The notes beneath the pieces were generated by a model. It searched no databases. It saw only the letters and a program-made list of their open reading frames with translations, and was not told the origin of the DNA. 64,000 bases of DNA from Methanobacterium sp. SMA-27 (GTDB taxonomy: Archaea; Methanobacteriota; Methanobacteria; Methanobacteriales; Methanobacteriaceae), in the NCBI RefSeq assembly GCF_000744455.1, contig NZ_JQLY01000001.1, forward strand, positions 1,364,001 to 1,428,000, in the 5' to 3' direction. Position 1 is the stretch's first letter. Each line of letters starts with the position of its first letter. The translations under genes and the position numbers were made by a program. Shown here piece by piece: positions 1-8,493 of the stretch.

Positions 1-1050
1 TAGAGATGCTAATCCTGCAAAAAAGATAACCTCTTCATCTGTAAAACCATTGCATGATTCTATTTGAGCTATGGAAATTTCATTTTTAGTTAAGGTTCCT
101 GTTTTATCCGAAAAAAGTACATCCATACCAGCCATTTCTTCAATTGCTGAGAGTTTACTTACAATTGCCTTCTTTTTAGCCAGAGCCATTGCACCAACAG
201 TAAGTGTTACAGAAAGTACAGCAGGTTGAGCAACTGGTATTGATGCTATAGTTAGTACTAGAGCAAATCCCAAAATATCAAAGAAATTTTCTTGACGAAT
301 CAAACCTGCAATGAATATAAGGGCTACCATTATAACATCCAGTAGGATCAGATAATCTCCAATTGTTATAACAGCCTTTTGTAGATGGCTTTTTGTACTT
401 ACTTTGGATACAAGTCCGGCAGCCCTTCCAAAAAATGTATTCATTCCAGTTGCAAATACAATACCACTCATTTGACCCTTTTGAATTATTGATCCAGAAT
501 AACAGATATCTCCTACTTTTTTATCAACTGGCAATGATTCTCCAGTAAGTGAGGATTCATCTACTGTTACATAATCTCCTTCTGTAAGTTTGATATCAGC
601 CGGAACAATATCACCAAGATGGATCCTAGCAACATCTCCGGGTACAACATTTTTTGATGGGATTTTAGTCCATTTTCCATCCCTTAATAGCTTGGCATTA
701 TATGCGAGTTTTTCTTTTAAAAGTTCAATAGCGTTGTCTGCCCTATCTTCTTGCCAGAATCCTATAAGCCCATTTATTAAGAGTAACACTAAAATTACAG
801 TAAATTCTGGCCAGTGCTGTATTAATAATGATAAAATAAGTGCAAATTCAATCATCCATGGGATTGGTCCCCAAAAATAACTAAATAACTTTTTTAAATG
901 ATTCTGTTCGCTTTCTTCAATCTCATTGGAACCATAGATTTTAAGCAGTTTTAAGGCCTCGTCAGATGAAAGTCCATTAGAACTGGTGGATAATTTTTCC
1001 ATTAGCTCAGAAGTTGATATTTTTTTAACATCTTCCACACTGATTTCCAT
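1..1050 (-). CDS. P-type cation-transporting ATPase, N-terminal part (cut by left edge)
   Basis: This is the first 350 codons of an ion pump of the cytoplasmic membrane; the rest lies outside the window. Seen: an acidic N-terminal cytoplasmic segment, a first hydrophobic hairpin around residues 60-95, the actuator motif TGES at residues 169-172, an M4 helix reading IPVAQPAVLSV, and the phosphorylation motif DKTGTLT with Asp315. The IPVA-P helix resembles the proton-pump (P3A) group rather than the IPEGLP of calcium pumps, so proton export is the best guess; the ion cannot be proven from this part. The start is the first ATG of the open frame and has only a weak ribosome site (GATGAATC). Confidence 0.9.
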   Translation of the reverse strand, partial: MEISVEDVKKISTSELMEKLSTSSNGLSSDEALKLLKIYGSNEIEESEQNHLKKLFSYFWGPIPWMIEFALILSLLIQHWPEFTVILVLLLINGLIGFWQEDRADNAIELLKEKLAYNAKLLRDGKWTKIPSKNVVPGDVARIHLGDIVPADIKLTEGDYVTVDESSLTGESLPVDKKVGDICYSGSIIQKGQMSGIVFATGMNTFFGRAAGLVSKVSTKSHLQKAVITIGDYLILLDVIMVALIFIAGLIRQENFFDILGFALVLTIASIPVAQPAVLSVTLTVGAMALAKKKAIVSKLSAIEEMAGMDVLFSDKTGTLTKNEISIAQIESCNGFTDEEVIFFAGLASL

Positions 1051-1234
1051 GATTCATCTTTTCTTTTTTAAAATTTTTATATCTATTTATTCCGTATTAC
1101 AAGTTGTATGAAAACTAATTTTAATATATAGATACAATAAAATTAAAAAATTATAGAAAATAAGAAGAAAATATATAAAAAATCTGTGAGTATTATATAA
1201 TTATTCAAAATTTATTATGAATTTATTTTTTTTA

Positions 1235-2032
1235 TTATATAACCAAAGTATACTTCATTAATTCTAGGCATATTATAAATGATAAAGTAATTCCTATGAA
1301 GAAAAAGTCCCTTGAAGCTAATTTTTTATTATCGGTGTATATTTCTGAATTTTCTGAGTAACCCCTACTTAACATACTGAAATATACTGTTTCGCCCTTT
1401 TCATATGATCTAAGAAACATCATAGTTATTGTGTAGGCAAGCTGTTTCATTCTCCACATGTAGGAAGTTTTTTTGTTAAATATATCAAAGTTTCGGCTTT
1501 TTTGGGCGTGCATTATCCTGTGAAGTTCATCATAGAACATGAATAGATATCTTATGAACAAGCTGAATATCATTGCAAATTCCCTTGGCATTCCAAGTCT
1601 TCGGAAAGAATTTACAACTTCCTGCATAGGACTTAAAGAGGATAATATTACAATTGATGTTAAAGATACAACCAGCCTCGACATTAAGAGCACACCAAAC
1701 ATCAGCCCCTGATAGGTGATATGTATTCCAAGTGGTCCAGTGTAGATAACGGTACCGGCCATTATAAATGGTTGGAAAAGAGCTATAATTCCCCCAAAAG
1801 GTAAAATAAAAAGTACTCTTTTGAATGATTCTTTAAATGAAAGATGCGACACCAGAATCATTGCAATTAAGTAGATTTCCATTATTGCAAGAACTATTAA
1901 ATCGGTTGTGTATACAGCATATACGATAATGGCTAGTAAAATTACTAATTTAACTCTGCCATCTAAAGCATGAAGCACACTGGATTTTATTGTGTGTTTT
2001 TCAAGTTCATTAACCGATCCTGCACCATTCAT
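1235..2032 (-). CDS. cbiQ: Cobalt ECF transporter transmembrane (T) component CbiQ
   Basis: CbiQ is the scaffold membrane subunit of the CbiMNQO cobalt importer and couples the ATPase to the substrate-binding unit. The protein is very hydrophobic, with membrane segments around residues 25-65, 75-125 and the C-terminus. It carries the cytoplasmic coupling region typical of T components (the stretch with RRLGMPREFAMIFSL). I chose the ATG of MNGAG because GGTGAAA lies just upstream; an ATG five codons earlier has no ribosome site. It is the last gene of cbiM-cbiN-cbiQ. No cbiO follows: the next gene on the strand is the P-type ATPase. Confidence 0.93.
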   Translation of the reverse strand: MNGAGSVNELEKHTIKSSVLHALDGRVKLVILLAIIVYAVYTTDLIVLAIMEIYLIAMILVSHLSFKESFKRVLFILPFGGIIALFQPFIMAGTVIYTGPLGIHITYQGLMFGVLLMSRLVVSLTSIVILSSLSPMQEVVNSFRRLGMPREFAMIFSLFIRYLFMFYDELHRIMHAQKSRNFDIFNKKTSYMWRMKQLAYTITMMFLRSYEKGETVYFSMLSRGYSENSEIYTDNKKLASRDFFFIGITLSFIICLELMKYTLVI

Positions 2033-2094
2033 GTGAGTTTTCACCATTTATTTCTATTTTTTATTTATTTTGAAATATTTCTAAACCAGAATTT

Positions 2095-2400
2095 TTATTT
2101 AGAAATTTCTGGTGGTTTTCTCCTTTTAATTATAAACGCACCCAAGTAACCAAGACCAAGTACAATTAAAACACCTAATGCCAGTGCAGCTACACCAGAA
2201 TAAGGACCATCACCAAGAAACGGGATCTTATAATCTGTAAGGGGTGCTTGATAAATTCCAGATTCACCATTGGTTGGAATTTGTTCTGTTGTTTTTTCAA
2301 GACCATCAGGATTAGTTGAAGCTATAAATGGGGCCATGATTGCGATAATAATACAGATGGTCACTCCAACAACAATAAGATTCCTATCATTTGGTTTCAT
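2095..2400 (-). CDS. cbiN: Cobalt ECF transporter small subunit CbiN
   Basis: CbiN is the short two-helix auxiliary subunit that works with CbiM in cobalt uptake. Seen: 101 residues, a first membrane helix near residues 9-27, the family motif NPDGLE, an extracytoplasmic loop containing DYKIPFLGDG, and a second helix near residues 70-90 followed by a basic tail. The start overlaps the cbiM stop codon in an ATGA junction and has GGTGAGC upstream, which indicates translational coupling. Confidence 0.93.
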   Translation of the reverse strand: MKPNDRNLIVVGVTICIIIAIMAPFIASTNPDGLEKTTEQIPTNGESGIYQAPLTDYKIPFLGDGPYSGVAALALGVLIVLGLGYLGAFIIKRRKPPEISK

Positions 2401-3068
2401 GCGCTCACCTCACTAACATCGGATTTATTAATATTATCCCTCTTGATTCTGTTCCATGCAAGTAAATCTGGTCGGGTCTTTTCAATTGCAAGAATAATTA
2501 TAACTGTAAGTATACCTTCTATAACTCCACTAAGTGATTGTATGATCAAAAAGAGTGAGGCTAATCCTAATGTTAATAATTTACCTGCAAACCAAAGTTC
2601 TATAACCACCATCACCGATGCCATGAATATTGAAAGCCAAGAAGCTATGAATATAGCAGGAGCTTTCCCTACAGGTCTTCTGAGGGCTTTAAATGAATAA
2701 AATCCAACAAATGGTACTACAATCCCCATATTAAGAATGTTTGCACCTAAAGCTGTTACTCCTCCATCTCCAATTAATAAAGCTTGTACAAGGAGTACCA
2801 ATGTAAATATGATAACTGCTGCTTCGGGTGCACAGAATATGATTGCTACTAATGCCGCACCAACCATATGGACACTGGTTCCAAATGGAACTGGAATGTT
2901 CAATGACATAATTGCAAATATACCTGCGGCCAATACGGCCATTAATGGAACCATTTTTTCGTCAAGGTTTTTTCTTGCCCACCTAAGTGATATTATCAAA
3001 ATAATGGCAGTTATTATTCCATATATGGCACATTGTAACAAAGGTATAAATCCGTCGGGTATATGCAT
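2397..3068 (-). CDS. cbiM: Cobalt ECF transporter substrate-specific (S) component CbiM
   Basis: CbiM is the membrane subunit that binds the metal ion, expected to be Co(II) for the corrinoids and coenzyme F430-linked metabolism of a methanogen. The mature N-terminus MHIPDG is the family hallmark: the amino group and His2 take part in metal coordination, so the start is firm. It also has the conserved PVPFGTSVHMVGAAL segment and several membrane helices over 223 residues. AAAGGAGGA precedes the ATG. It is first in cbiMNQ. Nickel (NikM) is the alternative substrate; the presence of cbiN rather than nikN/nikL favours cobalt. Confidence 0.93.
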   Translation of the reverse strand: MHIPDGFIPLLQCAIYGIITAIILIISLRWARKNLDEKMVPLMAVLAAGIFAIMSLNIPVPFGTSVHMVGAALVAIIFCAPEAAVIIFTLVLLVQALLIGDGGVTALGANILNMGIVVPFVGFYSFKALRRPVGKAPAIFIASWLSIFMASVMVVIELWFAGKLLTLGLASLFLIIQSLSGVIEGILTVIIILAIEKTRPDLLAWNRIKRDNINKSDVSEVSA

Positions 3069-3104
3069 TAAAATCCTCCTTTTATTTTTATTGAATGATG
3101 AAAG

Positions 3105-3162
3105 CTTATAAATGTATCACATGGTAATACTATGTCACGTTTTTAAGGGAAGAATGTAATAC
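3105..3162 (-). promoter_or_regulatory. cbiM promoter with two GTAATAC palindromes
   Basis: Reading toward cbiM, a TATA-like TTTATAAG (3105-3113) lies about 40 bases before the start codon. Just upstream of it is an imperfect palindrome, CATGGTAATACTATG (3120-3134). A second copy of its core GTAATAC sits at 3156-3162, 32 bases away or about three helical turns. GTAATAC is itself palindromic (GTA-N-TAC). This is a reasonable operator for a metal-responsive repressor, but the regulator is not identified; the NikR encoded near 10.7 kb is a candidate only. Confidence 0.35.
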
Positions 3163-3361
3163 TCCTTTAATCGTGCTGTAACCTCTTTAAATCACATTTA
3201 CATGTGTATATTTTATAATATAAATATATGGGTTGTTATTACTATAACATTATTTCAGTACTTAAATTTATTACATTTTTATTACTAACAACACATTTCA
3301 ACGAAAATAATATGATTTTACACCAAAATTTAATATCCTGAATATTTGAAATAAATTTTTA

Positions 3362-3375
3362 TTAGGTAAACCTAA
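3362..3375. promoter_or_regulatory. Iron-box operator 1 (TTAGGT-AA-ACCTAA)
   Basis: A palindrome with perfect 6-base arms, TTAGGTAAACCTAA, of the type bound by DtxR/IdeR-family iron repressors. It ends two bases before the TATA box TTTATATAT (3378-3386) and so covers the BRE position of the dtxR-feoB promoter. Repressor bound here would block TBP/TFB. The promoter serves the regulator gene itself plus feoB. Confidence 0.72.
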
Positions 3376-3416
3376 CATTTATATATGACATTATACAACT
3401 ATGCACAAAGATAATT

Positions 3417-3430
3417 TTAGGTGAACCTAA
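3417..3430. promoter_or_regulatory. Iron-box operator 2 overlapping the ribosome binding site
   Basis: A second copy, TTAGGT-GA-ACCTAA, lies directly against the start codon of the regulator gene, 55 bases (centre to centre) from operator 1. Its centre is GA instead of AA, which creates AGGTGA (3419-3424), a perfect Shine-Dalgarno sequence six bases before ATG. One short sequence therefore appears to be both a DNA operator and the ribosome site. Confidence 0.68.
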
Positions 3431-4171
3431 ATGTCAAATAATGAAAAACTTAGCGCAAATATCGAAGAATATTTAGAAGCTATCTATAAAATCAGCAATA
3501 ACGAAAAATGTGTAAAAACAACACAAATATCAAAAGATTTGGGTATAACATCTGCAAGTGTTTCAGAAATGCTCAAAAAACTTGATAAAATGGGATATGT
3601 AAATTATTCACAATATAAAGGTGCTAAATTAACCGAAGAAGGACTCAAAAATGCAAAGAGAATAACAAGAAAGCATCGATTACTAGAAAGATTTCTTCAC
3701 GACATTTTAAAGCTTAAAGACAGTTTTTTACACGATCAAGCCTGTGAAATGGAACATTCTCTATCTGATGAAGCTGAAAGAGCGTTATGTCAGGTATTAG
3801 AACATCCTGATAAATGTCCAGGAGACAGTGTAATTCCTGCATGCGATCTAAAGTTCACTACATGTGAAGAATGCATGAACCGAAAGGAAGAAGAGGTTAA
3901 TGAAGTAGGAAAGCGTAATGAAAATTTGATTCCTATAATGGAGCTTAAAAATCACCAACAGGGAAAAGTATCATTTATTAGAGGAGATTACAAGGTGATC
4001 AGAAGGCTTTTAGACATGGGCATCACCATAGGAGCATTTATCAGTGTAATTAAAATTGCCCCATTAAGCTGTCCAGTAGAAGTTGCTATACGTGGCTCAA
4101 AACTCGCTATAGGTCGTGACATAGCATGCAATGTTTTCGTAGAATTAATTGAAGATAATAAATCGATATAA
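3431..4171 (+). CDS. DtxR-family iron-dependent regulator with C-terminal FeoA domain
   Basis: Predicted metal-sensing transcriptional repressor of the iron-uptake operon. Residues about 1-65 form the winged helix ([12 protein letters not shown] recognition region), and residues about 66-140 form the metal-binding/dimerization domain with the family motif [13 protein letters not shown] cysteine-rich stretch follows ([11 protein letters not shown], near residues 140-150), then a FeoA/SH3-like domain from about residue 165 to the end. Usual DtxR proteins have this layout, but the cysteine cluster is unusual. It lies 14 bases upstream of feoB and behind two iron boxes, so autoregulation is likely. 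No separate feoA is present, so this domain might also serve FeoB. Confidence 0.9.
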   Translation: MSNNEKLSANIEEYLEAIYKISNNEKCVKTTQISKDLGITSASVSEMLKKLDKMGYVNYSQYKGAKLTEEGLKNAKRITRKHRLLERFLHDILKLKDSFLHDQACEMEHSLSDEAERALCQVLEHPDKCPGDSVIPACDLKFTTCEECMNRKEEEVNEVGKRNENLIPIMELKNHQQGKVSFIRGDYKVIRRLLDMGITIGAFISVIKIAPLSCPVEVAIRGSKLAIGRDIACNVFVELIEDNKSI

Positions 4172-4185
4172 AGGGATAAATATCT

Positions 4186-6198
4186 ATGAGTAATGCCACC
4201 ACTAACAAATCTAAAAAACTCACAAAAACAACAGAAACAGAAAAATTTAACGGATCAGATGAAAAAGGTCAAGAAAAGGACATTACAATTGCACTTGCAG
4301 GTAATTCCAATGTAGGCAAGAGTGTATTATTCAATGAACTTACAGGATCCAATCAGATCATTGGAAATTGGCCTGGGAAAACAGTTGAAAGGGCAGAAGG
4401 AAAACTACTTTTTGAAGGCAAAGACATTACTGTGATTGATCTGCCCGGAATATACTCTTTTTCTACATACTCCATGGAAGAAATAGTTTCAAGAGAGTAT
4501 ATTGCCTTTGAACAACCTGATGTAGTAATCAACGTTGTAGATGCTTCAGTATTGGAACGTAACCTATTTTTTACAATTCAGCTAAAAGAAATGAAAGTAC
4601 CCATGGTAGTATGTGTCAATCAAATTGATTTAGCCAAACAAAAGGGAATAGTTATTGATACAGAAAGACTTTCAGCTGCTTTAGGGGTTCCAGTGGTAGC
4701 AACAGTAGCCATAAGAGGGGAAGGTTTACACGAGTTAATGGAAGTAGCTACAGAGGTTGCCTTAAATAAATCCAAAAACAAAATAACCACATTAAAATAC
4801 GGTGCCGAAGTTGAAGATAGAATTCAAAAAATTACCGAATTAATTGAATCAAAGAATCTCAATTTAGGATATCCCTCCAGATGGGTAGCAATTAAATTAC
4901 TTGAAAATGATCCAGAAATCCGAAAATTAATTGAATCCAAATCCATGGAAATCGTTAACTTGGCTTATGATATGGCAAGAGAGATAGAGAATATCCATAA
5001 TGAACCATCATTTGCTGTGATTGCTTCTGAAAGATATTTTATTGCCAATCAATTTGCACATGGAGCACAGTTACAAAGCGATATTAAAATTACATTCGCT
5101 GAAAGATTAGATAAATTAGTAACGCATAGAATATTTGGTTATGTTATTTCTGCACTTGTAGTGGGTGGATTATTACTATGGACATTTATTGTTGGAGATT
5201 TCTTCTCTAGTTTGCTCACACAAGCATTTGGGTTCTTTAAACCAGTAGATCCACAAATTAGTGGGCCGATAGTTGGAATTCTTTGGAATGGAGCATTTGG
5301 AGGTATTGTAGCCGGAGTTACACTTGTTCTTCCATTTGTGATTCCCTTTTATTTAATGTTGAGTCTGATTGAGAATTCAGGAATACTAACAAGAGTGGCC
5401 TTTATGATGGACAGTGCCATGCATAAAATAGGATTGCATGGTAAAGCACTAATACCCATGATCCTAGGTTATGGATGTAATGTACCTGCCATTGAAAGTA
5501 CCAGAATCTTAGAAACTAGACGTGAACGATTACTTGCTGCATTTGCAATTACATTTGCACCGTGCGCAGCAAGAACCATTGTTATTTTAGGTTTAGTCGC
5601 CGTATTTGTGAGTGTTTGGTGGGCAATTGCCCTATATGTAATTGATATAGTAATAATGTTCCTATTGGGCAGAATTGCTTTGAAGATAGTGCCTGGAGAA
5701 ACTAGTGGATTGATCATGGAAATGCATACATTTAAAGTTCCATCTATCTCAGTTGCCGCTAAACAAACATGGTCCCGAACTAAATCACTAATTTTTGTGG
5801 TATTCCCAGTTTATATTATAGGAAGTGCTTTGATTCAAGGTTTGTACGCATATGGATTCTTAACACCAGTAGCCAATTTCTTAGCACCTATCACAGTTGT
5901 TTGGTTGGGTCTTCCTGTAATAGCTGGTGTAGTTCTTATATTTGGTGCAGTTAGAAAAGAATTCACCCTACTTATGTTAGTTGCGTTATTTGGAACAAAT
6001 CTTGCAGCGGTTTTAACACCAATACAATTCATAATATTAGCACTTGTAAGTATGTTGTTTATCCCTTGTTTAGCAACTCTAACAATTCTACTTCGTGAAT
6101 TTGGTTGGAAAGCAACATCAAGTATTGCTTTAGCCAATATCGTAACTGCATTAATTGTTGGAGGAATAGCATATAGGATAATTGGTTTATTTATGTAA
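4186..6198 (+). CDS. feoB: Ferrous iron transporter FeoB
   Basis: FeoB imports Fe(II) across the cytoplasmic membrane using a GTPase-controlled channel. Seen: a charged 33-residue N-terminal extension, then the G domain with P-loop GNSNVGKS (39-46), DLPG (85-88) and NQID (145-148). A helical GDI-like region follows, and from about residue 310 the polytopic membrane part with two Gate domains, including the FAPCAAR segment. Length 670 is normal. It is cotranscribed with the DtxR-FeoA regulator, so expression should rise when iron is scarce. Confidence 0.97.
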   Translation: MSNATTNKSKKLTKTTETEKFNGSDEKGQEKDITIALAGNSNVGKSVLFNELTGSNQIIGNWPGKTVERAEGKLLFEGKDITVIDLPGIYSFSTYSMEEIVSREYIAFEQPDVVINVVDASVLERNLFFTIQLKEMKVPMVVCVNQIDLAKQKGIVIDTERLSAALGVPVVATVAIRGEGLHELMEVATEVALNKSKNKITTLKYGAEVEDRIQKITELIESKNLNLGYPSRWVAIKLLENDPEIRKLIESKSMEIVNLAYDMAREIENIHNEPSFAVIASERYFIANQFAHGAQLQSDIKITFAERLDKLVTHRIFGYVISALVVGGLLLWTFIVGDFFSSLLTQAFGFFKPVDPQISGPIVGILWNGAFGGIVAGVTLVLPFVIPFYLMLSLIENSGILTRVAFMMDSAMHKIGLHGKALIPMILGYGCNVPAIESTRILETRRERLLAAFAITFAPCAARTIVILGLVAVFVSVWWAIALYVIDIVIMFLLGRIALKIVPGETSGLIMEMHTFKVPSISVAAKQTWSRTKSLIFVVFPVYIIGSALIQGLYAYGFLTPVANFLAPITVVWLGLPVIAGVVLIFGAVRKEFTLLMLVALFGTNLAAVLTPIQFIILALVSMLFIPCLATLTILLREFGWKATSSIALANIVTALIVGGIAYRIIGLFM

Positions 6199-6245
6199 AT
6201 CTATATTCTTTTTTTTTAGAGTATTGGTTCACCATTAAGTACATA

Positions 6246-6533
6246 ATGCTTTCTGAAAGTCCAACAAGTAAAAGAGCAGCTGGCCAAGCCCTCATAAACA
6301 TAAACTCCAGTGTGGGACAGCTTATTGGTGGGGCGCTTATAGGCGCTGTAATAGCATCACAATCAGGTATAACAATGGGATATCAATCATTATACCTCTT
6401 AATAGGTTGTGTTGCAATTGTAATGACCTTATTAACACTGGGACTTAAAAAACAAGAAGATCAACTTGTAACCATGAAAAGTAACTGTGAACAATATTTA
6501 GATTTGAAAAATATTAAGTATGAAAAAAAATAA
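6246..6533 (+). pseudogene. C-terminal remnant of an MFS transporter
   Basis: The 95 codons resemble only the last two or three membrane segments of a drug-exporter-type MFS protein: a RAAGQALININSSVGQLIGG segment, a hydrophobic helix, and a short cytoplasmic tail. The frame stays open upstream into the end of feoB without recognisable MFS sequence, and there is no convincing ribosome site at the ATG. I read it as a truncated leftover of a gene whose front is gone. A free-standing small membrane protein is the less likely alternative. Confidence 0.65.
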
Positions 6534-6548
6534 AAAAAAATAGTGAAT

Positions 6549-6971
6549 TTATTTAATATTCACAGTGTAACTCTCTTTTTTCTCTAATTTAGACACTTCT
6601 AAGGTTAAAAGACCATTTTCAAATTTAGCTTCAGACTCTTCTGGAACAACCTTTTTCGGGAAACGAACAGTCCTTCTAATCAATGTTGGACGTCTGTTAT
6701 TGCCTTTAAGATCTCCTATATGCTCGTCTTCAAACTCGGCCTTAACCCTCAGCTTGGTGTCTGTAAGGTTAAGATCAATATTTTCCTTTTTTATTCCAGC
6801 AAGATCTACCCGAACAATTATTGAGTCATCTGTTTCAATAATATCCTTACCTGGAACAAATGTGTAGTCTACTATTGTTTTTTCTATGTCATTTTTGATG
6901 CTGTCTATGGTTTTTGCAGTGTCTTCCAGCATTTTATCTATTAATCCTTTACTATCCATTCCTTTTTTCAT
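6549..6971 (-). CDS. Small heat shock protein, Hsp20/alpha-crystallin family
   Basis: ATP-independent chaperone that binds unfolding proteins as an oligomer. The alpha-crystallin domain spans roughly residues 45-140, with the typical GIKKENIDLNLTD strand pair, the FPKKVVPEESEAKFENGLLTL block, and a C-terminal VNIK resembling the I-X-I anchor. The N-terminal arm is short and charged. I chose the ATG of MKKGMD because GAGGCGAG precedes it; an ATG five codons upstream is possible. It is a single gene facing feoB and the MFS remnant tail to tail. Confidence 0.93.
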   Translation of the reverse strand: MKKGMDSKGLIDKMLEDTAKTIDSIKNDIEKTIVDYTFVPGKDIIETDDSIIVRVDLAGIKKENIDLNLTDTKLRVKAEFEDEHIGDLKGNNRRPTLIRRTVRFPKKVVPEESEAKFENGLLTLEVSKLEKKESYTVNIK

Positions 6972-7184
6972 GTTTTCTCGCCTCATTTTTTGAGTCGAGA
7001 TTATATTTACCTTAGGTTACTATAAAGGTTTCGTTTTTTATTTGTGCTATTAAAGTACACGAACCTAGAAATTCCACATACATTCATTAAATTGAGTCCG
7101 TCACGATAATATAATATTATCAATAAAAATTAAACAATATATGATATAAATCCATTCTTGACATAATTATTTGGAGGGTTAATA

Positions 7185-7367
7185 ATGCCAGTAATAACAG
7201 TTGACGGGCCAAAAATGAGTAAAGAACAAAAAGCTAAACTTGTAAAATCATATGCTGAAACAGCAAGCGAAATAATGGGACTACCAGTACAAGCCATGGT
7301 GATATTAATAAGGGAAGTTGAAGGAGAGAATGTTGGAGTAGGAAATATGCTTCTTTGCGATAGATAA
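7185..7367 (+). CDS. 4-oxalocrotonate tautomerase family protein
   Basis: A 60-residue member of the tautomerase superfamily. The residue after the initiator Met is Pro, the catalytic base of the family once Met is removed, so the start is firm. The fold is a beta-alpha-beta unit that forms oligomers. The natural substrate in a methanogen is unknown. GGAGG lies eight bases before the ATG. The gene stands alone between hsp20 (opposite strand) and an MFS remnant, and an A9-TC-T9 run follows its stop codon. Confidence 0.9.
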   Translation: MPVITVDGPKMSKEQKAKLVKSYAETASEIMGLPVQAMVILIREVEGENVGVGNMLLCDR

Positions 7368-7385
7368 AAAAAAATCTTTTTTTTT
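7366..7385 (+). terminator. T-rich terminator after the tautomerase gene
   Basis: Nine A, TC, then nine T directly at the end of the reading frame. The T run matches the oligo-U signals at which archaeal RNA polymerase terminates; the A/T inverted repeat adds little stability. Confidence 0.4.
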
Positions 7386-7430
7386 AGGTTTATTAATTAA
7401 AAATTATAGAAATAGATTTAAGGAGCCTTA

Positions 7431-7622
7431 ATGTCCGAAAAATTACTCAACCAATACAAAACCCTTCCAAAATCCATTATAAATATTTGGATTGAGCTGG
7501 ACTGGTTGGGTATTCGATTTCTATGATTTTATTTTATTTACTTTCTAATTATTCCCCTAGGTCAAGAGAACTCCAAAAATTCTAATTTGGTGTATACAGA
7601 ACTTTTTTATAATATAATCTAG
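7431..7622 (+). pseudogene. N-terminal remnant of an MFS transporter, two frameshifts
   Basis: An ATG with a good ribosome site (AAGGAG) opens a frame beginning MSEKLLNQYKTLPKS that stops after 31 codons. In a second frame the sequence continues as WTGWVFDFYDFILFTF (about 7498-7545), the hallmark first helix of a family of MFS metabolite transporters. After a further shift it continues as LIIPLGQEN to a stop at 7622. Three frames in series give one MFS start, so this is a decayed gene. Nothing of the remaining transporter follows; an msvR-like gene begins 20 bases later. Confidence 0.7.
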
Positions 7623-7642
7623 AGAATATTAACTAGTTTAAC

Positions 7643-8407
7643 ATGACAACAACAAAAAAACATATATCAAAACTATCTCCACAGTACAAAATATTCTCAT
7701 CGGATGATAAGGTGGAAGTTGTCAAAGGCCAAGTTAAGGTTACAATACTTGATTCACTTCGTAATAATAATATGAGCTTCAATGAAATTGTAGAGTTAAC
7801 CGGAAAAGCCAAACCAACAGTTTCACAACATCTGAGTGAATTGGTTGATGAAGGATTAATAAGATCTAAAAAGGATCCAAATGATGCACGTAGAAAAATT
7901 TTTTGTATAAACGCAGAATTTTTAGGAGATGTATCAAAGGAAAAGAAAATTAGATTTGATATTGATAATTATTTCTCCAAACTTCCACAATTAAAAGATC
8001 CATTCGAAATCTATAGGCTGATTTTACGATCTCTAAGGGCAGAATTTTGGAATGAAGGCATAAACATAGACCCCATACTTCGTAATGCAGGCAAACGTGT
8101 GGGTGATGTATTTTATGAAGAATTAAAGGATAGTGATCTTAATCAACTCCTTAAAAATATTGCAGAATTTTGGGGAAATAAACAGTTGGGACGAGTGGAT
8201 ATACAGAAATTGGATCCATTAACAATTCGTATTTATGATTGTTTTGAATGTAAGGATCTCCCTATAATTGGTGAACCTGCATGTGCTTTTGATTCTGGAG
8301 TTTTAGATTCAATATTTTCTAAACATTTTAAAAAGGAAGTTTCAACCGTTGAAACGGAATGCTATGCAATGGGAAATGACTGCTGTTCATTTGTAATTGA
8401 AAATTAA
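7643..8407 (+). CDS. msvR: MsvR-like redox regulator: ArsR-type HTH plus V4R domain (copy 1)
   Basis: MsvR proteins are methanogen regulators that change DNA binding with thiol redox state. Residues about 20-95 form a winged helix (NEIVELTGKAKPTVSQHLSEL). Residues about 130-254 form a V4R domain with conserved cysteines: DCFECKDLP, EPACAFD, and ECYAMGNDCCSF near the C-terminus. The second copy in this window (32853-33620) has the same layout and most of the same cysteines. No TTCG-N8-CGAA box is visible upstream of this copy, only a TATA-like TTTTTATAATATAAT. Targets are unknown. Confidence 0.82.
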   Translation: MTTTKKHISKLSPQYKIFSSDDKVEVVKGQVKVTILDSLRNNNMSFNEIVELTGKAKPTVSQHLSELVDEGLIRSKKDPNDARRKIFCINAEFLGDVSKEKKIRFDIDNYFSKLPQLKDPFEIYRLILRSLRAEFWNEGINIDPILRNAGKRVGDVFYEELKDSDLNQLLKNIAEFWGNKQLGRVDIQKLDPLTIRIYDCFECKDLPIIGEPACAFDSGVLDSIFSKHFKKEVSTVETECYAMGNDCCSFVIEN

Positions 8408-8493
8408 AATTATTTTAATTGATTTCAAATAATTAATATTCAAAAGATCATTACTTAGAATTAATTTCTTAATGGAATTTAGGTGAATAAACC

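Noticed and set aside
3069..3361. Cobalamin riboswitch upstream of cbiM
   Set aside because: No B12-box-like or structured GC-bearing sequence is visible, and the sequence is AT-rich with short palindromes more like protein operators.
6246..7622. The two MFS pieces as one transporter gene split by insertion
   Set aside because: They are in reverse order (C-terminal end first) and look like different MFS subfamilies, so a simple insertion into one gene does not explain them.
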